Shown: positions 36,205 to 43,965 of the stretch, in pieces | Numbering within the stretch: the stretch's first letter is position 1 | Layout of the letters: the number at the start of each line of letters is the position of its first letter | NCBI RefSeq assembly: GCF_004217145.1 | Contig: NZ_SHKR01000011.1 | Span: forward strand, 558,001-622,000 | Direction: 5' to 3' | From: Kribbella rubisoli | Lineage (GTDB): Bacteria; Actinomycetota; Actinomycetes; Propionibacteriales; Kribbellaceae | DNA length: 64,000 nucleotides | Translations under genes and position numbers: made by a program | The notes under the pieces: generated by a model | Told to the model about the DNA's origin: nothing | Database searches by the model: none | The model's input: only the letters and a program-made list of their open reading frames with translations

Positions 36205-37365
36205 ATGACGACCCCTACACAGGAAAGCCCCGCGTGGCCGCAGGGCAGCTGGATGCAGTCAGGTGAGTGGCTCGCCAAGCTGAACGAGAACGAGCAGGCG
36301 AACCTCCGCGCCTTCGTCGGTATGACGCCGGAGCAGCGGACCGCCTCGATGCAGTACGCGAGCCTGGACTCGCGCCAGCAGGCGAACCTGATGCGCGCGG
36401 CGAACACCGACCCGTTGCGCGACCGGGTGAACGCCGCGGTCCGTGGCGCGGTCGCGCGGGTTCACCTGGCGTACGACAACACCCAGCACCGGCTGAGTGA
36501 GGCGGCACAGACCCTGGCCACTCAGGCCCGGGAGTACCGCGACGCCGCGGTCGGCGGCGCCACGCGTGCCTACGAGAACACGCGCGACACCGTCGTACAG
36601 GCCGGGCGTGACGTCCGGGACACCGCCGTACAGGCAGGTCGCGATGTTCGGGCCGGTGCCGAGGAGCTCGGTCAGCGGGCCGCCGGCGCGTACAACACCG
36701 GCGTGGACCGCGTGAACGAGTTCGGAAACCGGGTCGCCGAGACCTACCAGGGCGCGCGGGAGAGCGTCGTCGACGCGGCGCAGCGCGGTCAGGTGCGCCT
36801 CGACCAGGCGTGGCAGGCCGGCGCCGATCGGCTGAACGAGACCGGCCAGCAGATCGCCCAAGGCGCCCGGGACCTCCGGACCGCTGCGGTCGGCACCGCC
36901 CGGGACACGCGTGACGCGGTCGTCGGCGGCGCGCGGACTGCCCGCGACGCGGTCGCCGCGGCGCCCGGCAAGGTCGGCCGGTGGTTCGAGGGCAAGTTCA
37001 ACAACACCATGCTCAAGGCCGAGAGCTCGCTGGCGTCGTTCAACGCCGGTCGGCACAACCCGCCGCTGGGCGCCGACATGAACCAGGCGATGGACGGCAA
37101 GACGCAGCTGGCGATGATCCAGCAGTGGAGCGAGAACCTCCCGGGTCAGATCACGGTCGAGTCGAACGAGGCGATCCAGAACCTCGCCCAGGCGTCCCAG
37201 GCTCAGATCGACGCCCAGAACGCGGCCCGCCTCGCGGGTGGCGTCGCCCCGGCCAGCCAGGCCGTCGGCCAGCCGCCGCAGCCGCAGACCGCGCAGCAGG
37301 GTGAGCAGACCGGCCAGCCGGCCAACCTCACCAAGAACAACGACAAGGGCGGCCTCAACCGCTGA
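36205..37365 (+). CDS. LEA/apolipoprotein-like amphipathic-helix protein, module copy 2 partner
   Basis: 386 aa. Residues 1-90 are a small globular region (SGEWLAKLNENEQANLRAFVGMTPEQR). Residues about 95-255 are a long run of 11-residue-like amphipathic repeats rich in Ala, Arg, Asp and Thr (RDTVVQAGRDVRDTAVQAGRDVRAGAEEL), as in LEA group 3, apolipoprotein or phasin-like proteins. Residues 330-386 are a Gln/Pro/Gly-rich disordered tail. No signal peptide. It might coat a membrane, polymer or protein surface; this is inference from composition. Ended by a terminator at 37378. Confidence 0.72.
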   Translation: MTTPTQESPAWPQGSWMQSGEWLAKLNENEQANLRAFVGMTPEQRTASMQYASLDSRQQANLMRAANTDPLRDRVNAAVRGAVARVHLAYDNTQHRLSEAAQTLATQAREYRDAAVGGATRAYENTRDTVVQAGRDVRDTAVQAGRDVRAGAEELGQRAAGAYNTGVDRVNEFGNRVAETYQGARESVVDAAQRGQVRLDQAWQAGADRLNETGQQIAQGARDLRTAAVGTARDTRDAVVGGARTARDAVAAAPGKVGRWFEGKFNNTMLKAESSLASFNAGRHNPPLGADMNQAMDGKTQLAMIQQWSENLPGQITVESNEAIQNLAQASQAQIDAQNAARLAGGVAPASQAVGQPPQPQTAQQGEQTGQPANLTKNNDKGGLNR

Positions 37366-37377
37366 CCCCGATCACCC

Positions 37378-37412
37378 GAAGACGCCGCCGAGCCTGGCTC
37401 GGCGGCGTCTTC
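37378..37412 (+). terminator. Terminator after the copy 2 module
   Basis: Perfect 15-bp arms GAAGACGCCGCCGAG (37378-37392) and CTCGGCGGCGTCTTC (37398-37412). There is no clear T-tract. Confidence 0.75.
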
Positions 37413-37432
37413 GTGTCCGGCAGACTGACCCC

Positions 37433-38095
37433 ATGAACCCGCTGCAGACCAAGCTGGCCACCATAGGCCTGGAAGCCTTGGCCGACTACGGCTTCGTCCT
37501 GGCCGGCGGCTACGCCCTCCAGGCCCACGGCTACGGCACCCGCGAATCCGACGACATCGACCTGTTCACCAACGTCCTCGACCCCGAGACCTTCGCCGAG
37601 GCCGTCGAGCAACTCGTCACCGCCTACCGTGCCAGCGGTCTCACGATCGAGGTCGCCCGGCAGGTGTCGACGTTCGCCCGGCTCGTGGTGACGGATGATG
37701 ACGGGCCCACCGCCAAAGCAGACCTGGCCGTCGATCACCGCCTGCTCCCGCCGACGACGACCAGCCTCGGACCGGTGCTCTCCGAGGCGGACGCGATCGG
37801 CAGCAAGGTCGGAGCTGTGTACTCACGGCTCGAGCCCCGCGACCTGATCGACGTACAGGCGGTGCTCGACAGCGATCGCTACACCACCGACGCGCTCCTC
37901 GCGCTGGCCGATCAGCGCGAGGTCACGCCGTTGGACCGGAAGATGTTCGCCGGCCAGCTCCGTGCGGGCAGCCGGCTGCCTGATGCTGGGTTCCAGTGGT
38001 ACGGCGCCCCACCTGAGCTGATCGCGCGAATCCGTCGTACGGCGGAGGAGTGGGCCGAGCGGCTGGACCGCTCATCAGGGAGGATGGACGGGTGA
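37433..38095 (+). CDS. AbiEii-like nucleotidyltransferase 1
   Basis: 220 aa. The nucleotidyltransferase signature is explicit: LAGGYALQAHGYGTRESDDIDLFTN (GG plus DxD), with a likely third acidic residue in KADLAVD. This is the minimal-NTase fold used by AbiEii/MenA toxins and some tRNA or antibiotic modifiers. First gene of a three-gene overlapping operon. A weak CAGACT -10 lies 6 nt before ATG. The stop overlaps the next GTG (GTGA). Confidence 0.83.
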   Translation: MNPLQTKLATIGLEALADYGFVLAGGYALQAHGYGTRESDDIDLFTNVLDPETFAEAVEQLVTAYRASGLTIEVARQVSTFARLVVTDDDGPTAKADLAVDHRLLPPTTTSLGPVLSEADAIGSKVGAVYSRLEPRDLIDVQAVLDSDRYTTDALLALADQREVTPLDRKMFAGQLRAGSRLPDAGFQWYGAPPELIARIRRTAEEWAERLDRSSGRMDG

Positions 38096-38448
38096 ACGAG
38101 CCGCGCCCGGCCCAGCCCGGAGACTCCTACGCCTCCCGGATCCCCTACGTCGTACCGGACTCGCTGGACCAGCTGACCGGGCCACGGACCGGGATGGTCG
38201 AGATCCCGGTCTCCGTGGCCTGGGGACCGCAGCGGGTCTACGACCTCGGCAATCCTGTCGACCGGCTGTACCTGTACCAAACGGTTCTCAGCGAGGCCTC
38301 GACACTCGACCAGCTCACCCGGTTGGTGAACAAGGACCTGCTGATCGAGCTCTGGCCGCAGATGCACCTGCCGCGGTACTGCGTCCGGCGGTGGCACACC
38401 GCGTTCCCGCAGCTCGCCCAGATCGGCGCGGGCGGGATCTGGCAGTGA
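38092..38448 (+). CDS. Small unrecognised protein between two nucleotidyltransferases
   Basis: 118 aa beginning GTG. Features: SRIPYVVPDSLDQLTGPRTGMVEIPVSVAWGP, then RLYLYQTVLSEASTLDQLTRLVNKDLLIELWPQMHLPRYCVRRWHTAFPQLA. The second half is helical with a Trp/Arg-rich end. No HTH typical of AbiEi is visible. It overlaps both neighbours, so the three proteins are made together. It may be a partner or antitoxin of one NTase; not proven. Confidence 0.75.
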   Translation: MNEPRPAQPGDSYASRIPYVVPDSLDQLTGPRTGMVEIPVSVAWGPQRVYDLGNPVDRLYLYQTVLSEASTLDQLTRLVNKDLLIELWPQMHLPRYCVRRWHTAFPQLAQIGAGGIWQ

Positions 38449-39233
38449 TGGACCCCGAACACGCTCAAGTCGCTCGCATCGGCCTGTCCGCAATTCGCGA
38501 CGACGGGTACGCCCTCGCCGGTGGTCAGGCGTACAAGGAGCACGGGATCGGCGTCCGGACGCCGCACGACGTAGACCTGTTCACCGACCGGCAGGGCGAC
38601 TTCGGGCAGACGATGGACCGGCTGCAGTCGGCGTACCGCGACGAGGGTTACCAGGTCGGCCTGCTCGAGCAATCGGGCGAGCACGCCAAGCTCAGCGTGA
38701 GCAAGGACGGCCGTAGCACCGAGGTCGACATCGGCCGCGACTTCCGCAGCCGGCCGCCGGTCGAGACCGAGGTCGGCCCGATGCTCTCGGTCGAGGACTC
38801 GGTCGGCTCGAAGGTCGGCGCGGCCTACGACCGCGTCGAGGCGAAACACTTCATCGATCTCGAGGCCGCAGTACAGTCCGGCCGGTACTCGCGCGACGAC
38901 CTGCTCGCCCTCGGCGACGAGCGTGAGTTGTCAGGCATCGACCGCGACGGCTTCGCCTACCAACTGGACCAGGCCGCGCGGATCCCCGACGCCAAGTACG
39001 CCGAGCACGGCTTCAGCGCCGAGCAGACCGCGGCGCTCAAGGAGGACCTGGGCAACTGGGCCCAGCAGATCCGGACCCGCGCGTCGCACCCCGACATCGA
39101 CACTGCGATGCGCGTCACCGAGGCCGGCCAGGCGCGGGCCGGATCAGGACCTGCGAACCAGACGCAGGGCGCGGCCGCCCATCGTGGGCCCTCGCTGGGC
39201 CAGGAACGTTCTAAGGGCGAGCGGGGTAGCTAG
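38448..39233 (+). CDS. AbiEii-like nucleotidyltransferase 2
   Basis: 261 aa. NTase signature ALAGGQAYKEHGIGVRTPHDVDLFTD and STEVDIGRD as the third acid region; then VGSKVGAAYDRVEAKHFIDLEAA, which aligns with VGAVYSRLEPRDLIDVQAV in NTase 1, so the two are homologous. The C-terminal 50 residues are a disordered extension absent from NTase 1. Its stop overlaps the convergent AI-2E gene stop by 4 nt. Confidence 0.83.
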   Translation: MDPEHAQVARIGLSAIRDDGYALAGGQAYKEHGIGVRTPHDVDLFTDRQGDFGQTMDRLQSAYRDEGYQVGLLEQSGEHAKLSVSKDGRSTEVDIGRDFRSRPPVETEVGPMLSVEDSVGSKVGAAYDRVEAKHFIDLEAAVQSGRYSRDDLLALGDERELSGIDRDGFAYQLDQAARIPDAKYAEHGFSAEQTAALKEDLGNWAQQIRTRASHPDIDTAMRVTEAGQARAGSGPANQTQGAAAHRGPSLGQERSKGERGS

Positions 39234-40453
39234 TCCTCGGCGGGGGTCGGGCGGGGGCGGCGTCTGGGGAGTTGGCGTGGGGGGTCGGGCTCTGGGTCGT
39301 TGCCGGCCAGGTGGTTGACGATGGCGTTGAGGACGGCGGCGGTGGGGACGGCTACCAGGGCGCCGACGATGCCGGCGATGATTACGCCGGTGGCGATCGA
39401 GAGGATGACGGCGAGCGGGTGGACGCTGACCGCGCGGCCGAGCAGGAACGGCTGCAGGACATGGGCCTCCAACTGCTGTACGCCGATCACGACCGCGAGC
39501 ATGACGATCGCGACAATGGGGCCCTTGGCAACCAACGCGACGAGGACGGCGACCACGCCGCTGACCAGCGCGCCGATCACCGGTACGAACGCGCCGACGA
39601 ACACCAGGATGCCGATCGCGCTCACCAGCGGCAGGCCGAGGATCGCGGCGCCGAGCGAGATGCCGATCGCGTCCACGGCGGCGACCACGATCGTCGCGCG
39701 GACGAACGCGGTCAGCGAGACCCAGGCCCTGCGCCCGGAGGAGTCCGCCTTGTCGCGGGCCCGGCGCGGGAACAGCCGGACCAGCCACGCCCAGATCTGA
39801 TCGCCCTGGTACAGGAAGAAGAACAGGCAGAACAAGGCGATGAAAAGGCCGGCGACGACATGCGTGGCCGTCGTACCGACCGCCGCTGCCTGCTGACCGA
39901 TCGCGCCGCCTGAGGTGATCTGTTCGCGCAGTGTCTTGATCGCGTTGGTGACGTCCTGATCGGTGAGGCCGAAGTTGATCCGGCCCAGCTCGCGCAGCTT
40001 CTGCACACCTTCGCCGACCTGGGTCGACAGGCTGTCGAACTGACCTGCGATCTGCGTGCCGACCAAGGTGAGGAGGCCGGCCACCAGCACGACCGTCGCG
40101 ATCACGGTGACCCCGGCCGCGGCACCGCGCGGGAGGCGAAGCTTCTGTAGGCCGTTGGTGATGGGCACGAGCAAAGCGGTCAGCAGTACGCCGACGGTCA
40201 CCGGTACGACGACCTCGGACAGGTACCGGATGCCGTACCCGATCACGACCACGGCGGCCACGATCACCAGGAACCGCCACGCCCAGGTGCTGGCGATGTA
40301 CATCCCGCGCGTCACGCCGGCGTCGTCCACCGGCGCCACGTCATCGGCAAGCCTCTGCTCCTCCGGCTCGGCGGTCTCCTCAAGGATCTCGTTGTCCGCC
40401 ACCGGACTCTGATCCTCGGAGACCTCCGCGTCGTCCCGCCCCGCCTCGCTCAT
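39230..40453 (-). CDS. AI-2E family transporter
   Basis: 407 aa with about eight membrane helices. An acidic N-terminal tail precedes the first helix; the C-terminal core has GAFVPVIGALVSGVVAVLVALV and HPLAVILSIATGVIIAGIVGALVAVP, signatures of the AI-2E/PerM exporter family. The substrate is unknown. ATG at 40453 with GGAGG close upstream. Confidence 0.9.
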   Translation of the reverse strand: MSEAGRDDAEVSEDQSPVADNEILEETAEPEEQRLADDVAPVDDAGVTRGMYIASTWAWRFLVIVAAVVVIGYGIRYLSEVVVPVTVGVLLTALLVPITNGLQKLRLPRGAAAGVTVIATVVLVAGLLTLVGTQIAGQFDSLSTQVGEGVQKLRELGRINFGLTDQDVTNAIKTLREQITSGGAIGQQAAAVGTTATHVVAGLFIALFCLFFFLYQGDQIWAWLVRLFPRRARDKADSSGRRAWVSLTAFVRATIVVAAVDAIGISLGAAILGLPLVSAIGILVFVGAFVPVIGALVSGVVAVLVALVAKGPIVAIVMLAVVIGVQQLEAHVLQPFLLGRAVSVHPLAVILSIATGVIIAGIVGALVAVPTAAVLNAIVNHLAGNDPEPDPPRQLPRRRPRPTPAED

Positions 40454-40483
40454 CACACCTCCGCAGCTCGGTTGCTGCTGAGA

Positions 40484-41854
40484 CTAGTGCCCGCGCTCAC
40501 CGGTTCCATGAATGTGGGCCGCCAGCCCCTCCGCCGCCTTCGGCTCGTCATCCGCGAGCAGACCGACGGCTGCGAGCACGTAGTCCGCGTCCACGCACAC
40601 CTCCGCCCGCTGCGGGACGAGCCAGCCCTCCTCCTGCGCATTCGTCCCGATCGAGCCCAGGATCCGGGCGGCGACCTCCGGCGGGTTGTGCCGCAGTACT
40701 CCCCCGGAGCCGACCAGCAGATCCACCTCGCGCAGGTCCTTCCCGGATCGCTCGATCACCCGCCCGCCCGGCCCGAACACGATCCGCTGCCGTCCCGCAT
40801 GCCGCCTCAGCGCGACCGTCGCGGCAACGCTCGCCAGCGTCTCGTCGTACGACGCTTCCTGCCGGTCGCGGGGCAGGAATGAAGTATCGTCATGCCGACG
40901 TTCGGCAGCTGCGTGTACTTCGGCCACGTTCGGGATGAGCCCGGCCTCGGCGCCCGCGGCGACCACCGGTACGGCGCTCCAGCGCATCCCGAGATCACCC
41001 TCGACCGTACGGGTGACCGGATGCGTGGCGACGACCTCTCGGCCGAGGTTGGCGTCCTCGGGGTCGAGCTCGATCACCGAGTGCACGTCGGTCGTCGCGC
41101 CGCCGATGTCGACGACCGCCACATCGCCGTGCAAGCCGGCGAGCACCTCGACACCCCGCAGTACGACGTCCGGCGTCGCGGCGCGGATCATGCTCGCGAA
41201 CGACGGATCGCGCGACAGGTTCTTCCCGCCGATCACATGCGCGAGGAACATCTCCCGGATCGCCGCCCGAGCACTGTCCGGCGCGAACACACCGATCTCC
41301 GGCACGACGTTGTCCGCGAGCACGTGCGGTACGGCGGCCTCGGTGAGGATCGCGCCGATCTCGTTCCGTGCTTCGATGTTGCCGGCGACAACGACCGGTT
41401 TCCGCCACTTGTACCTCGCCAGCGTCTCGGTCGCCTTCAGCAGCACCGCCGAGTTGCCGCCGTCGGTCCCGCCGAGCAGCAGCACGACGTCCGGGCGATC
41501 CTTGCGCAGCTCCTTCTGACTGGTTGCCGTCAGTCCACCGTTGACGACGGCAACCACCCGGCCGCCGCTCGACAACGCGACCCGCTTGCCCGCCTCCGCG
41601 GTCACGAGCTCTTCGTTGCCCACGACACCGATCCGCAGCCCGCCGCCCGCACTCGAACAGGCCAGCACGTCGGCCTTCTTCACGCCACGATCGACCTCCT
41701 CGAGCGCGACCCGGCAGGCGTTCCAGCCGTCCATCACGTCGGTGTCGATCGTCGTACGGTGCTCGGCCCGGGCGACCAACTCGCCTGAGCCGACGTCCAC
41801 GGCAACCGCCTTCGTGAACGTCGACCCGAAGTCGACGGCCACCACCAAACTCAC
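40484..41854 (-). CDS. GlmL/MutL-family ATPase-like protein
   Basis: 456 aa. An ASKHA-type nucleotide fold: VAVDFGSTFTKAVAVD at the N-terminus, LLLGGTDGGNSAVLL, and VAVVDIGGATTDVHSV. It matches the GlmL/MutL family, whose members usually accompany B12-dependent glutamate mutase or amino-acid aminomutases. No such mutase is encoded in this window. GTG at 41854 with GGGGAG upstream replaces an Arg-rich extension. Confidence 0.87.
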   Translation of the reverse strand: MSLVVAVDFGSTFTKAVAVDVGSGELVARAEHRTTIDTDVMDGWNACRVALEEVDRGVKKADVLACSSAGGGLRIGVVGNEELVTAEAGKRVALSSGGRVVAVVNGGLTATSQKELRKDRPDVVLLLGGTDGGNSAVLLKATETLARYKWRKPVVVAGNIEARNEIGAILTEAAVPHVLADNVVPEIGVFAPDSARAAIREMFLAHVIGGKNLSRDPSFASMIRAATPDVVLRGVEVLAGLHGDVAVVDIGGATTDVHSVIELDPEDANLGREVVATHPVTRTVEGDLGMRWSAVPVVAAGAEAGLIPNVAEVHAAAERRHDDTSFLPRDRQEASYDETLASVAATVALRRHAGRQRIVFGPGGRVIERSGKDLREVDLLVGSGGVLRHNPPEVAARILGSIGTNAQEEGWLVPQRAEVCVDADYVLAAVGLLADDEPKAAEGLAAHIHGTGERGH

Positions 41855-41920
41855 AACCACTCCCCTCGCCTCCACCGCAACACCCACTCCGCCCCCGCCG
41901 CCGCCCCCGCCCTCCGGCGT

Positions 41921-42006
41921 TCGAGGGGTTATCCCTTCGAGTTGCCCCTTCTCCCCCCTTCACAGCGCCTGAGAACCGGCAACGCGAGGGGATATCCCCT
42001 CGCATT
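41921..42006. repeat. Dispersed copy of the 16.9-17.8 kb palindromic element
   Basis: The element shares GGTTATCCC, the loop TTCACA, TGAGAACCGGCAACGC and GGGATATCCCCTC with the tandem units 24 kb away, at reduced identity. It folds into the same type of hairpin (arms near 41922-41945 and 41979-42002). It lies between two same-strand genes, GlmL-like and metB. Confidence 0.8.
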
Positions 42007-42042
42007 GACCGGGACGCGGATGCTGTCGCCGGAGGCCGGAGG

Positions 42043-43197
42043 TCAGGAAAGGGCGCGGTCGAGGTCGAGCAAGAGGTCGTCGACGGTCTCGATGCCGACG
42101 CTCAGGCGGATCAGGTCGGCCGGCACCTCGAGCGGCGTACCGGCGACCGAGGCGTGGGTCATCTTGCCCGGGTGCTCGATCAGCGACTCGACGCCGCCGA
42201 GGGACTCGCCGAGCGTGAAGACCTCGGCCTTGTTGCAGATGTCCAGCGCGTGCTTCTCGCCGCCGGTGACGCGGAAGCTCACGATCCCGCCGTACCGCTT
42301 CATCTGCTTGGCGGCGGTCTCGTGGCCCGGGTGGCCGTCGATGCCGGGGTAGAGCACCTGGCTGACGGAGTTGTGCCGCTGCAGGAACTCGACGACCTTC
42401 TCGGCGTTGTCGCTGTGCCGGTCCATCCGAACGCCGAGCGTCTTGATGCCACGCAGCACCAGCCACGAGTCGAACGGTCCGGCGACGGCGCCGATCGCGT
42501 TCTGGTGGAAGGCGATCTTCTCGGCCAGCTCGGCGTCACGGACGATGAGCGCGCCACCGACCACGTCGGAGTGCCCGCCCATGTACTTCGTGGTCGAGTG
42601 GACGACCACGTCCGCGCCGAGCTCCAGCGGCTGCTGCAGGTACGGCGAGGCGAACGTGTTGTCGACGACCAGCAGGGCGCCGGCATCGTGCGCGATCTGG
42701 GCGACGATGGCGATGTCCGCGACGTTCAGCAACGGGTTGGTGGGGGTCTCGAGCCAGACGACCTTGGTCTTCCCAGGCTGAATCGCGGCGCGGATCGCGT
42801 CCGGGTGGGTGACCGCGGCCGGCGTCATCTCGACGCCCCAGTTGCCGAGCACCTTGGAGAACAGCCGGAACGTGCCGCCGTACGCGTCGTCGGGGAACAC
42901 CACGTGGTCGCCGGGCACGCACAGCGAGCGGATCAGGGTGTCCTCGGCCGCCAGCCCGCTGGCGAACGCGAACCCCCGGTTGCCCGCCTCGATCGCGGCC
43001 AGGCACTCCTCGAGCGCCGTCCGGGTCGGGTTCGCGGAGCGGGAGTACTCGTAGCCGTTGCGCAGCCCGCCGACGCCGTCCTGCTTGTAGGTGCTGGTGG
43101 CATAGATCGGCGGGACCACCGAGCCGGTGGTCGGATCAGGCTCGTTCCCGGCGTGGATGGCGAGCGTTTCGAAGCCGTAGCGGTGTTCCGTATTCAC
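42043..43197 (-). CDS. metB: Cystathionine gamma-synthase
   Basis: 384 aa. PLP enzyme of trans-sulfuration. The PLP lysine lies in HSTTKYMGGHSDVVGG; other landmarks are GYEYSRSANPTR, ASGLAAEDTL and the C-terminal RLSVGIETVDDLLLDL. It could act as synthase or gamma-lyase; the actinobacterial context with msrA and ilvA favours MetB. GTG at 43197 has TACGCT 6 nt upstream (43204-43209). Confidence 0.93.
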   Translation of the reverse strand: MNTEHRYGFETLAIHAGNEPDPTTGSVVPPIYATSTYKQDGVGGLRNGYEYSRSANPTRTALEECLAAIEAGNRGFAFASGLAAEDTLIRSLCVPGDHVVFPDDAYGGTFRLFSKVLGNWGVEMTPAAVTHPDAIRAAIQPGKTKVVWLETPTNPLLNVADIAIVAQIAHDAGALLVVDNTFASPYLQQPLELGADVVVHSTTKYMGGHSDVVGGALIVRDAELAEKIAFHQNAIGAVAGPFDSWLVLRGIKTLGVRMDRHSDNAEKVVEFLQRHNSVSQVLYPGIDGHPGHETAAKQMKRYGGIVSFRVTGGEKHALDICNKAEVFTLGESLGGVESLIEHPGKMTHASVAGTPLEVPADLIRLSVGIETVDDLLLDLDRALS

Positions 43198-43203
43198 CGG
43201 ACC

Positions 43204-43209
43204 AGCGTA
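43204..43209 (-). promoter_or_regulatory. -10 hexamer TACGCT of metB
   Basis: TACGCT on the minus strand, 6 nt, then GTG at 43197; leaderless arrangement. Confidence 0.6.
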
Positions 43210-43375
43210 CGGCCTGGTCCTATCCGGCCGTGCACGCCGTCCACAGCTGGGGCGATCGGATGGATCCAGGTTGTCCACAGGCGCGTCGTACCGGCTGGCG
43301 AATGACCCATTGCGCCGCCTACGGTTGCGGTCAGTGGTTGCCGCCGGGGACCGAGAGGAAGGACGACGGGGCCGG

Positions 43376-43957
43376 ATGAAGACGCAGGACAGGCCGCTCG
43401 ACCAGGACGACCTGGCGATGGCGGATCTCGCCGAGATCCCGGACTGGGGCACGATCGCCGGTCCGGACGGCGACGAAGCCGGTCCGGAGGTTGTGCGCGC
43501 CCTGGTGAACCGGGTGATGGGTCAGACGACCTGGCAGCCGTGGCCTTTGGAGGCCGGCGGGGTCATCGGCGACGAGATGGTCTCCTGGGGTTTCACCACC
43601 CGGCGCGGGACGACGATGATCGTCTTCGACGGGCTCGCGTTCCCGGACTGCCCGGAGAGCGGCTGGTCGGCGTACGACATCGGTCCGGACGACATCGCCG
43701 CCGCCGAGGCCGGGCTCGACACACACTGGCTGGCGAAACTCTCGCTCGCCACCAGGCACTGGGGTCAGCCCGACTACCTCGGTGATGAGAGCAGTGTCAC
43801 GTTCGTCGACGAGTGGGAGCCAGGCGCCGGCACCGGCCGCCGGCACCTCGCCGTCTGGCTGCGCCCGGGTGCGCAGATCCACCTGTACAGCAACAAGCCC
43901 AGCAAGGACCCGCTGACGACGTCGGTCGGGGTCAACTACGCCGTGTACATCGACTAG
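43376..43957 (+). CDS. Unrecognised conserved protein, module copy 3
   Basis: 193 aa, third paralogue: MKTQDRPLDQDDLAMADLAEIPDW, TWQPWP, SWGFTTRR, ESGWSAYDIGPDDIAAAEAGLDTHW, GQPDYLGDE, WEPGAGTGRRHLAVW and VGVNYAVYID. Separated from copies 1 and 2 by 7 kb. ATG at 43376 is chosen because the other copies begin at the same MKT. The partner gene follows after 8 nt with the same TAGGAGACxTx stop/RBS sequence as copy 2. Confidence 0.77.
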   Translation: MKTQDRPLDQDDLAMADLAEIPDWGTIAGPDGDEAGPEVVRALVNRVMGQTTWQPWPLEAGGVIGDEMVSWGFTTRRGTTMIVFDGLAFPDCPESGWSAYDIGPDDIAAAEAGLDTHWLAKLSLATRHWGQPDYLGDESSVTFVDEWEPGAGTGRRHLAVWLRPGAQIHLYSNKPSKDPLTTSVGVNYAVYID

Positions 43958-43965
43958 GAGACCTG

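Noticed and set aside
34652-37365. Type VII secretion substrates (WXG100/PE-PPE)
   Set aside because: No WXG motif with a C-terminal YxxxD/E, no PE/PPE helical hairpin and no EccC-like ATPase in the window.
36205-37365. Phage tail or tape-measure protein
   Set aside because: No other phage structural, lysis or packaging gene is present, and the repeat is LEA-like.
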